The notes: generated by a model not told the origin, from the letters alone. A DNA stretch of 64,000 nt from JAJDYQ01 sp965214035 (GCA_965214035.1 OZ243932.1:434001-498000), one strand, 5' to 3'. Shown: positions 35,821 through 44,241, counted from the stretch's first letter. Numbers and translations are program-made.

Positions 35821-37107
35821 ATGAACATACAATCAATTGCCGAAATACGTGAACACAAGGACAAGATAAAAGCGTCTTTGCGTGGCTTTCGCACATCCAG
35901 TTTCAATGATAGATATGGGAGTGAAGAGGAATATACGGCTCAAGGGATTCGTGCAGGTATTGAGTCAATACTGACTGATGTTACAGCACTTACCAAAGCA
36001 CCTGAAAATTTCGTTCAAAAATCGACAAGTGAAGAACGAAGGCAGATTGCTACCTGCCTGGAAAATATAAATTCATACATAGAAAATGAAAACCCATATG
36101 GCTTGGCTGCTGCCATTGATGAAATAAAGCCAATCCTCAGAAACACTGGAATTCGCTATACAGATGAAAGAATGGATGCCTTTGAGGAACACATAAACAA
36201 TCTGCAGAAACGTGCATCCAGCCTTTCTCAACATATTAGTGATTTCGAGAAAATAAAGTCGAATGCGGATGAATTGCGGGAAGCGATTGCCGACAAGCAT
36301 CAAAAGCTAACGGAAGAACTGGGTACATTAAAATCAAAAAATGAATCACTGGTAGAATTAATAGATTCAACCGAGACGGAGCGATCCAAACTATCTGACT
36401 TACTTTCCGAAGACAGAGTTCGGTCAGAGGAAATAGAACAGCTTTGGGCTACTTCCAGAAGCCATGAAGAAGTTATAGAAAACTTTAGCAAGAGAGTCGT
36501 AGATAGAGAGTCTCAATTAGAAAAGCAAGAAATAGACACAGAACAATATAGGGAAGAACTGAAAGGCTTCAGTGCTGATCATGAGAAATATCTTTCGGAT
36601 GCCAAGAAGCTAATTGAAAGTGCAAGGCATGCCTTGGAATACAAAACAGCAGAAGGTTTAAGTGCAGCATTTACCGAGCAATACAATAAAGCGGATAACA
36701 CCAAATCAAAAAAATGGTGGCTTATATCGGCCGCTTCTTCCATTATAGCTGCAATAGGGCTTGGGGTTTGGTTGACAACAGGTGGATCTTTGAGTTTGGA
36801 AATCATTATCGCCAGATTCTCTCTGCTCACTATACTGATAGCCGCAGCATGGTTTTGTGCGGGACAATATGTAAAACAGAGGAACATTGCAGAAGACTAC
36901 GCATACAAAGCCGCTCTAGCCAAATCAATTGTTGGTTTTTCTGAGCAACTTTCGACAAAAAGTGATAAAGGAGCGGAATACTCTTATTTCATTCGGAGCG
37001 TCCTCTCTGAAATGCATAATGACCCCCTTCGGAAACATTCACAGAAGACACCTACCCGTTTCGGCTTCCCCAAAGGTGATAAAGAGCCAGAAAAGAATGA
37101 GAACTAA
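35821..37107 (+). CDS. Coiled-coil protein with two membrane helices, R-M island associated
   Basis: This 428-residue protein has a helical N-terminal region (1-120) and long coiled coil between about 120 and 260 (rich in Glu, Lys, Ser, Leu). Two hydrophobic helices lie at about 300-316 and 325-346, and the soluble tail contains AEDYAYKAALAKSIVGF and YSYFIRSVLSEMHNDP. The tail pattern recurs in membrane proteins near bacterial defence genes. The architecture suggests a cytoplasmic sensor rod anchored in the inner membrane. Function unknown. It lies where a second AlbA_2-to-hsdR spacer would have been, between the two relics. Confidence 0.6.
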   Translation: MNIQSIAEIREHKDKIKASLRGFRTSSFNDRYGSEEEYTAQGIRAGIESILTDVTALTKAPENFVQKSTSEERRQIATCLENINSYIENENPYGLAAAIDEIKPILRNTGIRYTDERMDAFEEHINNLQKRASSLSQHISDFEKIKSNADELREAIADKHQKLTEELGTLKSKNESLVELIDSTETERSKLSDLLSEDRVRSEEIEQLWATSRSHEEVIENFSKRVVDRESQLEKQEIDTEQYREELKGFSADHEKYLSDAKKLIESARHALEYKTAEGLSAAFTEQYNKADNTKSKKWWLISAASSIIAAIGLGVWLTTGGSLSLEIIIARFSLLTILIAAAWFCAGQYVKQRNIAEDYAYKAALAKSIVGFSEQLSTKSDKGAEYSYFIRSVLSEMHNDPLRKHSQKTPTRFGFPKGDKEPEKNEN

Positions 37108-37200
37108 AAGATAAAGCCGTTGGCATGCTCCTACGGGAAGCAAATAACCATCCATTGGCTTACACTAGCGGGTATGGAAAATACCGCCGACATCAGTCGG

Positions 37201-37240
37201 ATGGACGGATGCCGAACACCAACCAGCCCCCGAACTGTGA
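37201..37240 (+). pseudogene. hsdR 5'-end relic
   Basis: From ATG 37209 the sequence reads MPNTNQPPN, against MPNANQTPEQ at the start of hsdR (31007). The bases before the ATG also resemble (GGACGG versus GGACTA). Homology fades after about 30 bp. It supports loss of a second type I unit here. Confidence 0.45.
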
Positions 37241-37268
37241 AACCATGACCGGAAAGCTCCCTATCAAC

Positions 37269-37500
37269 AGGGCAAGCGGCTGACTTACAAAACCCTGATG
37301 GCCTGATGCAAAATCAGGTCAATGAAGGGAATGTGTCTCAGGATGCGCAAATGATACGATTTTCCCAAGGATTCCCTTTGGTCCGGGTATTCGGGGCTGA
37401 CCTTCTGAAGTCGATAAATCATATAGTGAAGCTCGTCGGTGCATAGAAGTAAATGCGTATTCTGCTGCAGAATTAATTTGCAGAAAAATATTAATGCATG
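37269..37500 (+). repeat. 232-bp perfect direct repeat, copy 2
   Basis: Identical to 26545-26776, including the last 11 transposase codons and stop. The rest of the transposase is absent here. New cargo begins right after ATTAATGCATG. Confidence 0.95.
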
Positions 37501-37757
37501 TTGCCGCAGATAAAGGCGCAAAAGAGGGGGAATCATTTGCTGCATATCTGACTCATCTTGAAGTGGAGGGATATGTCACAACGCCAATGAAAGGGTGGAT
37601 TGATTTAATGAGGCAACACGGAAATAACTCTACTCATAAACTTGATGCTCCAGAAAAAGAAAGGGCGCAAAGTACAGTGATGTTTACAGCAGAGTTACTA
37701 AGGCTTGTCTATGAAATGGAATATAGGGCAAATAAATTCACGCAAGAGCAGCCCTGA
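37494..37757 (+). pseudogene. DUF4145-like C-terminal fragment
   Basis: The 87-residue frame (YLTHLEVEGYVTTPMKGWID, then MRQHGNNSTH and FTAELLRLVYEMEY) matches the end of DUF4145 proteins, which often occur as modules in restriction and defence proteins. The N-terminal part is missing, replaced by the IS-derived repeat. An attC-like hairpin follows the stop directly, so the gene probably arrived as an integron cassette. Confidence 0.55.
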
Positions 37758-37835
37758 CAAGGCGCTCGTTCGGACGCAAACGACGCTCGCTGCGCTTCGT
37801 TTGCTCCGCACAGCTTTAACGTTAGCGTTCAATAG
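37752..37835 (+). repeat. attC-like integron recombination site
   Basis: TGACAAGGCGCTCG opens the site and AACGTTAGCG closes it. Between them is an imperfect palindrome, GCAAACGA paired with TCGTTTGC, flanked by GGAC and GCTCC boxes. This matches attC layout (R''-L''-L'-R'), though the R'' box has one unusual base. Confidence 0.6.
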
Positions 37836-37842
37836 GTCGGGT

Positions 37843-37974
37843 ATGTCGCTATCGCAGGAAGAGAAAGAACATGTCCTGGCTCTGGCTGAGGAAATAGTCG
37901 ATCCTTCTAGTGGATATGGAAAAACATTTTGTTTAGGATATACGGATCATTACCAAAGGAGAGAAAGAACATGA
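37843..37974 (+). CDS. Short integron-cassette reading frame
   Basis: A 43-residue frame (MSLSQEEKEHVLALAEEIVD, then GKTFCLGYTDHY) begins 10-20 bp after the attC-like site, the normal position for a cassette gene. It overlaps the next ATG at 37971, which has a good RBS (AAAGGAG). That second gene is cut after about nine codons by IS256. Not recognised. Confidence 0.4.
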   Translation: MSLSQEEKEHVLALAEEIVDPSSGYGKTFCLGYTDHYQRRERT

Positions 37975-37999
37975 GCAAACGCCCATCGCTAAAAGAGAG

Positions 38000-39305
38000 G
38001 GTGTTCAAAATTCTGTGTCAGCCATTTACATTTACAAAGCAATGTAATCGTCGAGTCGCCCCTCAAAGTGAAGGGTTAATTGCGAGAGCGTCAAGTTCCA
38101 ATTTTGTACCGGATGTGTCCAGCGCTCCGAGGCCTTGAGTATGCCGGCATAGAGCAACTTGAGCAAGCTGCTTTCATTGGCAAAGCCCCCTTTGGTTTTG
38201 GTCAGTTTGCGGAACTGTCGATGGACGGCTTCTACCGCATTGGTGGTGTAAATCGCGGTGCGCACATAATCGGGGTACTTGAAGTAGGCCGATAGCGTGG
38301 GCCACTTGCGGCGCCAGGACTGGATGACCAGGGGATACTTGTCTCCCCATTTGTCCTCCAACTCATGCAGGGCGATCTCGGCGGCATTGAGGGTTGCGGC
38401 CTTGTAAACACATTTGAGGTCTGCCATAAACGCGGATTGATTTTTCGAGGCCACATACTTCATGGAATGGCGGATTTGATGGATGACGCAATGTTGTATC
38501 TCGGTGTCAGGATAAATGCTGTGAATGGCCTCAGGGAAGCCCTTGAGTCCATCCACACAGACGATCAGGATGTCCTTGACCCCTCGGTTATGCAGGTTGG
38601 TCAGCACGCTCAGCCAATGGTGGGCACCTTCGGAGTCGGACAGATACAGACCCAGGAGTTCTTTCTTGCCCTCCATGTTCAGTCCCAAAATGGTGTAAAC
38701 TGCCTTGTTCAGATAACGGCCATTTTCCTTGATTTTGTAATGGATAGCATCCAGCCAGACAATCGGATAGACGGCTTCGAGGTCGCGCTCACGCCAAGCC
38801 TGTAACTCGGGTAACAGCTTGTCGGTGACCGTGCTGATCGTCCCGTTGGACAGCGAGATGTCGTACATATCGGCAATGTGAGTGCGGATATCCTGATAGC
38901 TGTTACCCAGTGCAAACAGGCCCATCACCTTGCGCTGGAGTTCATCAGTCAGGTGGGTTTGGTGCTTTTTGACCATCCGGGGTTCAAAGGTGCTGGCTCG
39001 GTCACGCGGGGTTTTCAGCTCAAACTCCCCGGTCGGGGTTTTCATGGTTTTTGTGCTGCTGCCGTTTTTACGGTTCGGAGCCGCCTCGGCTGCCAGGTGT
39101 TCTTCCAGCTCGGCCTGCATGGCGGCCTCGGTTAATTGCTTGATGAGCGGGGTAAAAATGCCATCCTTGCCACCGAGGTCTTTGCCTTCGCGCAAATCCT
39201 TGATAGCCGCTTCCATATCAAAGCCAATGTGGGTTTTCATCTATCATCTCCTTAATCAAATCAGTTCATATCAGTTTAAGTCAATGACACAAAATTATGA
39301 ACGCT
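38000..39305. mobile_element. IS256-family insertion sequence
   Basis: Imperfect inverted ends of about 20 bp (GTGTTCAAAATTCTGTGTCA at 38001-38020 and its near-inverse at 39285-39304, 4 mismatches) enclose one full transposase. It interrupts a cassette gene that begins at 37971. A target duplication is not evident. Confidence 0.85.
38032..39240 (-). CDS. IS256-family transposase
   Basis: This 402-residue mutator-type transposase has GFDMEAAIKDLREGKDLGG at the start and a catalytic core with VWLDAIHYK (first Asp), VCVDGLKGFPEAI (second Asp), IQHCVIHQIRHS (C-x2-H) and the late TTNAVEAVHRQFRK (Glu). Length is complete and no frameshift is seen, so it is likely active. Transcribed towards the left end of the element. 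Confidence 0.92.
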   Translation of the reverse strand: MKTHIGFDMEAAIKDLREGKDLGGKDGIFTPLIKQLTEAAMQAELEEHLAAEAAPNRKNGSSTKTMKTPTGEFELKTPRDRASTFEPRMVKKHQTHLTDELQRKVMGLFALGNSYQDIRTHIADMYDISLSNGTISTVTDKLLPELQAWRERDLEAVYPIVWLDAIHYKIKENGRYLNKAVYTILGLNMEGKKELLGLYLSDSEGAHHWLSVLTNLHNRGVKDILIVCVDGLKGFPEAIHSIYPDTEIQHCVIHQIRHSMKYVASKNQSAFMADLKCVYKAATLNAAEIALHELEDKWGDKYPLVIQSWRRKWPTLSAYFKYPDYVRTAIYTTNAVEAVHRQFRKLTKTKGGFANESSLLKLLYAGILKASERWTHPVQNWNLTLSQLTLHFEGRLDDYIAL

Positions 39306-39392
39306 ACCTCCAAACCCGAAAAAGCACCCTCCACCGCACAACTGAAACAACGATGGAAACTGGTCAAAAGGTAAGCAGGAAAAACAAAAATT

Positions 39393-39416
39393 CGGGGCAT
39401 TAAGTATATAATTCCC
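39393..39416 (-). repeat. Right end of an IS1595-type element
   Basis: Its inverse matches the left end at 25566 in 23 of 24 bp. It is followed by TTTGAAAT, in frame with the thioredoxin-like fragment. It is not followed by a copy of the sequence flanking 25566. Confidence 0.8.
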
Positions 39417-39686
39417 TTTGAAATTATCGGAGTAGCCATTGATCATGCCGAACCCGTACAGGATTTTGTTGACGAAATCGGCGTGGAATACCCGATCCTG
39501 CTTGCTGAACTGGAAGGGCTGACTATCATGCAGGAGTATGGCAACCAACTGACAACCCTGCCCTATACCGTTGTCATTGACCGGAATCAGAGGATCATCA
39601 AAACCTTCCGCACCGAGGTCACCAAAGAAGATGTGCTTGAGGCTATACAGCCGTTGCTTTCTGATTCGGTGGTTGTGGCGCGTTGA
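39417..39686 (+). pseudogene. TlpA-type thioredoxin-fold protein, C-terminal fragment
   Basis: The frame is open from the IS end and encodes FEIIGVAIDHAEPVQDFV, then LTTLPYTVVIDRNQRII and a C-terminal helix. This is the end of a TlpA/ResA/AhpC-like periplasmic redox protein (cis-Pro in TTLPYT). The part with the WCxPC active site is missing and not elsewhere in the window. The gene was cut by the insertion and its 5' half separated by rearrangement. Confidence 0.7.
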
Positions 39687-40032
39687 AGGGCAGTGACGGG
39701 ATTCTAAATAAGCCTCGCTTGTCAGGTAGCAGGAAGGCGCTGCCGGGGTGGTGTTTGCTGTGAAACAGTATCTAACGCTAATCCAGATTTAAGTAGTTTT
39801 CTTCGGTCCTGAGAGAGTAATTCAATCGCCGTAAGCGCTCTTGAGTCAGGTTCAAAAAGGGAGATTTCATTTTCTTGTTTTCCAGAATTCAGGCAACATA
39901 AAATATTTTGATAAAACAAAAAGCGTCGTTAAATCAATAGTATCAATATATTTTAATGCTAAAATAGAGCTAAAATAATGATAGCGAAAAGCCGTATCAT
40001 TTATCCGCATTTTGTGATGGATTAGGATGCCT
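39687..40032. other. Non-coding stretch between TlpA fragment and IS30
   Basis: The stretch is AT-rich towards its right half. A 65-codon minus-strand frame (39722-39919, TTG start) exists but shows no family resemblance or ribosome binding site. I see no gene, RNA or strong hairpin. Confidence 0.5.
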
Positions 40033-40849
40033 GAATTCAACTTGTAAGTGCAACTCTTGACGAGTTGGGGATAGGGTAAGCTGCTGTATGATTCACAGCT
40101 TTCCCATTCTGCCAGGAAAGAGGAGCACGATGAGATACAAACAGCTTACCCAGGAACAACGATACCGGATTGATGCCCTGAAGAAAGCCGGTCATAACCA
40201 AAATGGAGCTACCAATACATTGTGCGGGACAAGCATGAGGGGGGGGCATCTGTATCGTCATCTGCGCTGCCAAAAGCAGCGCCGTAAACGCGATGGCAGC
40301 TACAATCGCCGGGGTCAGCTTGTCGGTCGTGTCAGCATTGACCAGTGCCCCGGAATCGTTGATACCCGTTCACGTATCGGCGACGGGGAACTCGATACCC
40401 TGATCGGTAAAAACCACCGACAAGCCCTAGTCTCCCTGACCGAGCGAAAATCCCGTTTCACCTTGATCAAAAAGGTCCAACGTAACACAGCCCAATGCGT
40501 CACGGATGCCATCATCGATCTTCTGGCGCCATGGTCCGACAGGGTCATCACACTGACCTCCGATAACGGTAAGGAGTTTGCCGGTCACCAACATATCGCC
40601 GATACACTCAACGCCCGGTTTTACTTTGCCCATCCTTATGCTTCATGGGAGCGGGGCCTGAATGAAAATACCAATGGACTCATCCGACAGTACTTTCCAA
40701 AAGGGGGTGACTTGACAACCATTACCCACAGAGAAATGGAGCCAGCCATGAATAGACTGAATAATCGACCTGAAAAATGTCTTGGCATTAAAACGCCTAA
40801 TGAGGTATTTTCAGGAATCAAACTACAGATTGCACTTGCGAGTTGAATC
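40033..40849. mobile_element. IS30-family element with internal deletion
   Basis: Inverted ends of about 20 bp match imperfectly (CAACTTGTAAGTGCAA near 40038 and TTGCACTTGCGAGTTG near 40830). The element is about 0.8 kb against the usual 1.0-1.2 kb, owing to a deletion in the transposase gene. Likely immobile unless helped in trans. Confidence 0.75.
40130..40846 (+). pseudogene. IS30-family transposase, internally deleted
   Basis: It begins MRYKQLTQEQRYRIDALKKAG, the IS30 helix-turn-helix opening. After about 31 residues it jumps to GGHLYRHLRCQKQRRKR, which normally lies about 80 residues later. The catalytic region follows intact (GDGELDTLIG, LTSDNGKEF, HPYASWERGLNENTNGLIRQ). The deletion keeps the frame but removes most of the DNA-binding domain. 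Confidence 0.8.
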
Positions 40850-40888
40850 CGCGATGTCTATTAATAGTTAGAAGCCAAAGGATAATAA

Positions 40889-41824
40889 ATGCCAATATTC
40901 GACATATCAGGAAATAAGCTCATTCCAGTAGAGCAGGAAAATTTCTCTCTCGAAAAGGAATTACAATCTCTGATTGAAAACAATCTTGAAGAAGTTTTCA
41001 ATTGTCGTTTTGTGTCTACCGAATTTTCAACTGGGGCGCAACATGCTGGAAGAATTGATAGTTTGGCTTTATCAGAAGAAGATAATCCGGTAATTATTGA
41101 ATATAAAAAAGCAAAGTCCTCAGAGCTAATAAATCAAAGTCTATTCTATTTGCACTGGATTCAGGATCATAAAGGTGATTTTGAAATAGCAGTACAAAAA
41201 ACACTTGGGAATGGAGTAAAAGTTGATTGGTCAGATGTACGAGTTATTTGTATAGCTCCGAATTACAAAAAATATGACCTCTATGCTGTTCAAGTCATGG
41301 GGGCAAACATTGAGCTATGGAAATACCGGTTATTTACAAATAGTTCTTTATATCTAGAAGAAGTGCTGCACAGCACAAAAGAAACAACGGTAATTTCTCA
41401 ATCATCTGGTAAAAACCCAGTCATGGTTGAAGCTGGAAAGAAAGCTGTACAGATGAGAGCAACTACAACTTATACGCTTGAAGAGCATTTTGAAGGCAAG
41501 TCAAAAGAAATCAAAGAACTCATGCACGAAATTCGTGAATTTGTTACTGGCCTGGATTTGGCAATAGAAGAAGTGCCAAAAAAATTTTACATAGCTTATA
41601 AGTCATCTAAAAATATAGTGTGCATGGAAGCAAAAGTAAAAAATATTAAGCTGTATGTTAAATTAAAACCATCGGATGTTACTGATCCACCCGAGAGTTA
41701 TCGAGATGTAAGTAATATAGGTCATGTTGGTACGGGTGAAGTACAATTTACTATTTCCACACCTGAGCAATTTAGAGAAATAAAGAAATTCATTGAATTG
41801 GCATATAATAAGGCGGGTGGCTGA
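40889..41824 (+). CDS. DUF5655 protein with N-terminal PD-(D/E)XK-like domain
   Basis: The 311-residue protein has a nuclease-like N-terminal domain (AGRIDSLALSEEDNPVIIEY then KKAK: Asp, then E-x-K-type motif at about 51-71). Its C-terminal DUF5655 domain (about 195-305) ends with STPEQFREIKKFIELAYNKA. The gene is strikingly AT-rich compared with ubiC downstream, and an attC-like hairpin follows the stop, so it is a captured cassette. Proteins of this type are common in integrons and defence islands. Activity on DNA is an inference from the fold. Confidence 0.7.
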   Translation: MPIFDISGNKLIPVEQENFSLEKELQSLIENNLEEVFNCRFVSTEFSTGAQHAGRIDSLALSEEDNPVIIEYKKAKSSELINQSLFYLHWIQDHKGDFEIAVQKTLGNGVKVDWSDVRVICIAPNYKKYDLYAVQVMGANIELWKYRLFTNSSLYLEEVLHSTKETTVISQSSGKNPVMVEAGKKAVQMRATTTYTLEEHFEGKSKEIKELMHEIREFVTGLDLAIEEVPKKFYIAYKSSKNIVCMEAKVKNIKLYVKLKPSDVTDPPESYRDVSNIGHVGTGEVQFTISTPEQFREIKKFIELAYNKAGG

Positions 41825-41829
41825 TGGCT

Positions 41830-41885
41830 TCTAACAAGGCACTCCAGCGGACGGCTACGCCGCCGCTGAGTTTAGCCGTTGTGAT
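41830..41885 (+). repeat. attC-like site after the DUF5655 gene
   Basis: CTAACAAGGC and GCCGTTGTG form the outer pair. The inner stem is CAGCGGACGGC against GCCGCCGCTG. Core triplets AAC and GTT are present although the flanking consensus is only partly met. Confidence 0.5.
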
Positions 41886-41958
41886 GATACCGTGGCTTTT
41901 CAAGCCGGTAGTGCTTGCGGTACGCTGTCGCGTCTATGGCACTTATTATTCATAACGC

Positions 41959-42519
41959 ATGACCCTCTACCGCCATGAGCCGGGCTGGTGTCCCCGCCGC
42001 CGGATGCGGCATTTACGGATTCCTGATCGCTGGCGGAGCTGGTTATATGACGATGATTCCTTAACTGCACGCTTAAGGGCCGGTTGCCCGCGGTCCTTTC
42101 GGATGGAACTATTGAGGCAGCGATATACCCGGGTACAGCGCAACGAGGCCCGGATGCTGGGTATGCCGGAGCACCGATATGCCCTGTTACGGGAGGTCTA
42201 TCTGTATTGCGGAAATGTGCGTATGGTTTATGCTCGTTCGGTAATCCCTCTGACAACATTGACCGGTAGTTTGAGAAAACTGGCTTTGCTGGGAAGTCGG
42301 CCGTTAGGTGGTTTTCTTTTTGCCTCTCCCGGTATGCGCAGGGGGGAAATTGAGCTGGCCGAGTTCGTTCAGGGGAGTCCGATCTTTGCGCGTGCGACCG
42401 AAAATGATCAGCCCGGTCTGGAACCGATCTGGGGGAGACGCTCGGTGTTCCGTCTGGGCAGTAAGCCGTTGCTGGTAGCCGAGATATTTCTGCCAGCCGT
42501 AATCATGATTCGTGAATGA
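41959..42519 (+). CDS. ubiC: Chorismate pyruvate-lyase
   Basis: It makes 4-hydroxybenzoate and pyruvate from chorismate, the first committed step to ubiquinone. The 186-residue protein has the UbiC pattern: a basic N-terminal half, ALLREVYLYCGNVRMVYARS (substrate Arg) and a C-terminal EIFLP. It overlaps ubiA by 4 bp, so the two form an operon. It may be truncated or shifted at the start relative to E. coli, but length is within the family range. Confidence 0.85.
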   Translation: MTLYRHEPGWCPRRRMRHLRIPDRWRSWLYDDDSLTARLRAGCPRSFRMELLRQRYTRVQRNEARMLGMPEHRYALLREVYLYCGNVRMVYARSVIPLTTLTGSLRKLALLGSRPLGGFLFASPGMRRGEIELAEFVQGSPIFARATENDQPGLEPIWGRRSVFRLGSKPLLVAEIFLPAVIMIRE

Positions 42520-43433
42520 ATAAAAGACTGCAATATCTGCAACGGCTGTATGTCCGGCATGAGCCATTTGTCAGGGACCGGATTCGGCAGTATGCGCGAT
42601 TGATACGCTTCAATCAGCCGATAGGTTCGTTATTGCTGGGCTGGCCGGTGCTTTGGGCACTGTGGTTGGCGGCAGAAGGTGTGCCCGATGGCAGAGTATT
42701 GCTCATTTTTGTCTTGGGTGTCTTTTGTATGCGCTCGGCAGGTTGCGCCATTAACGATTTTGCTGACCGGAAAATTGACCCGCATGTTGCCCGCACCAGC
42801 GAAAGACCGGTTGCCACCGGCTGCGTTACCGCAAGAGAGGCGCTCGGTGTGTTTCTGTTTTTTATGGTTCTGTCTCTGGTGCTGGTATTACAGTTGAACC
42901 GGTTGACGATCTATTTGTCATTGGCAGCCGCAGTATCGGCGGTAGTCTATCCGTTTATGAAGCGCTTCACCTATTTGCCGCAGGCATTTCTGGGCATCGC
43001 GTTTGCCTGGGCTGTTCCCATGGTCTGGGCTGCGTTAACCGGAGAGGTGACAAAAGTCAGCGGATTGCTGTTTGTTATTGTGGTGTTGTGGGTGATGGTA
43101 TATGACACCCTGTATGCAATGGTGGATCGGCAGGATGATCTCAGAGCCGGTATAAAATCGACCGCTATCCTGTTCGGTGATGCGGACAGGGTGCTGACAG
43201 GAATCATGCAGGTCTGTGTGCTGGCCGGATTGTTCATGCTCGGTGGACAGGTGAATATGGGCTGGCCATATTATCTGGGGCTGTGTGTCGCCGGCGGCTT
43301 TTTTATCTATCAGCAGTACCTGATCCGTGACCGCGAGCCGGCTGCCTGTTTGCAGGCTTTTTTGAATAATAATCGGTTTGGTGCAGCGGTTTTCGCTGGC
43401 ATTTTATTGCATTATCTGATCATCACCCCGTAA
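42516..43433 (+). CDS. ubiA: 4-hydroxybenzoate octaprenyltransferase
   Basis: This membrane prenyltransferase attaches the polyprenyl tail to 4-hydroxybenzoate. The 305-residue protein has RFNQPIGSLLLGWPVLWALW, the first Asp-rich motif NDFADRKID followed by RPVATG, the second YDTLYAMVDRQDD, and 8-9 membrane helices. Start overlaps the end of ubiC. Confidence 0.93.
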   Translation: MNKRLQYLQRLYVRHEPFVRDRIRQYARLIRFNQPIGSLLLGWPVLWALWLAAEGVPDGRVLLIFVLGVFCMRSAGCAINDFADRKIDPHVARTSERPVATGCVTAREALGVFLFFMVLSLVLVLQLNRLTIYLSLAAAVSAVVYPFMKRFTYLPQAFLGIAFAWAVPMVWAALTGEVTKVSGLLFVIVVLWVMVYDTLYAMVDRQDDLRAGIKSTAILFGDADRVLTGIMQVCVLAGLFMLGGQVNMGWPYYLGLCVAGGFFIYQQYLIRDREPAACLQAFLNNNRFGAAVFAGILLHYLIITP

Positions 43434-43447
43434 CAGGTCGCCTAGGT

Positions 43448-44110
43448 TCAGGCCCTCGCTATCACCCAGACATCGACCCGCCAGGCTCCGCTCTTTTTCA
43501 GTACCTTCGATAGTTCATTGACGGTATTACCGGTGGTCATCACATCATCAATAATGACGATATGCAGGTTATCGAATCGTCGGCAGCTTTGGAAGGCCCC
43601 TCGGACATTGGCTTTTCTCTGCTGCATCGGCAGTTCGGATTGGCGGGCGGTGTTGATGCGCCGTTCACAGCCTTTTCGGGTAAATGGTATTTTATGGATG
43701 GCGGCAATTTCGCGGGCAATCTCAAGAGACTGGTTGTAGCCACGTTCCCGCAGTCTGCCTGGGTGCAGGGGGACCGGTATCATCAAATCAGAGTGGCGGT
43801 CATTATTGGCAAGTCTGGTAAAAACTTCTGCCAGTATCCTCGCATTCAGCAGTTTTTCATGGAATTTCAATTCGATTAACAGGCTCCTGACGGCATCCTT
43901 GTAGAGCAGGGGAGCGAGTGTTTTATCGTAATATGGTGGATTTTTCTGGCATTCGCCACAGAGTCCGCTGTTTTGCATGGGGCGGGCACAGCTTTCACAA
44001 TTGGTTGGGTTGGTTTTCAAGCTCGATTCGCATTCCCGGCACAGGAGATATGGCGACCGGCAGGTTGCCGACACAGTACGCATCGGGCCGGCATCAGGTG
44101 GTATAGCCAT
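43448..44110 (-). CDS. comF: ComF-family amidophosphoribosyltransferase-like protein
   Basis: This 220-residue protein has a four-Cys zinc module near the N-terminus (CRECESSL, then CESCARPM and CGECQKNPP). It has the PRPP loop VIIDDVMTTGNTVNE near 188-202. ComF/GntX proteins support DNA uptake or use of DNA as nutrient in many gammaproteobacteria. It is convergent with ubiA and divergent from the biotin operon. Confidence 0.88.
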   Translation of the reverse strand: MAIPPDAGPMRTVSATCRSPYLLCRECESSLKTNPTNCESCARPMQNSGLCGECQKNPPYYDKTLAPLLYKDAVRSLLIELKFHEKLLNARILAEVFTRLANNDRHSDLMIPVPLHPGRLRERGYNQSLEIAREIAAIHKIPFTRKGCERRINTARQSELPMQQRKANVRGAFQSCRRFDNLHIVIIDDVMTTGNTVNELSKVLKKSGAWRVDVWVIARA

Positions 44111-44241
44111 TGCTGAAGTATCCGCTGCATTCGTGCGCCTGGTAAACCTGATTCGCTTTGGGGGGGTTGACAGGGCTGCATGCGCTCATAATACTCGCGA
44201 ACCGAACATTATTCATCCTTGATAAAGCCGGAGGTGCCGTT

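Noticed and set aside
39722..39919. 65-codon minus-strand frame between TlpA fragment and IS30
   Set aside because: TTG start without ribosome site and no recognisable motif.
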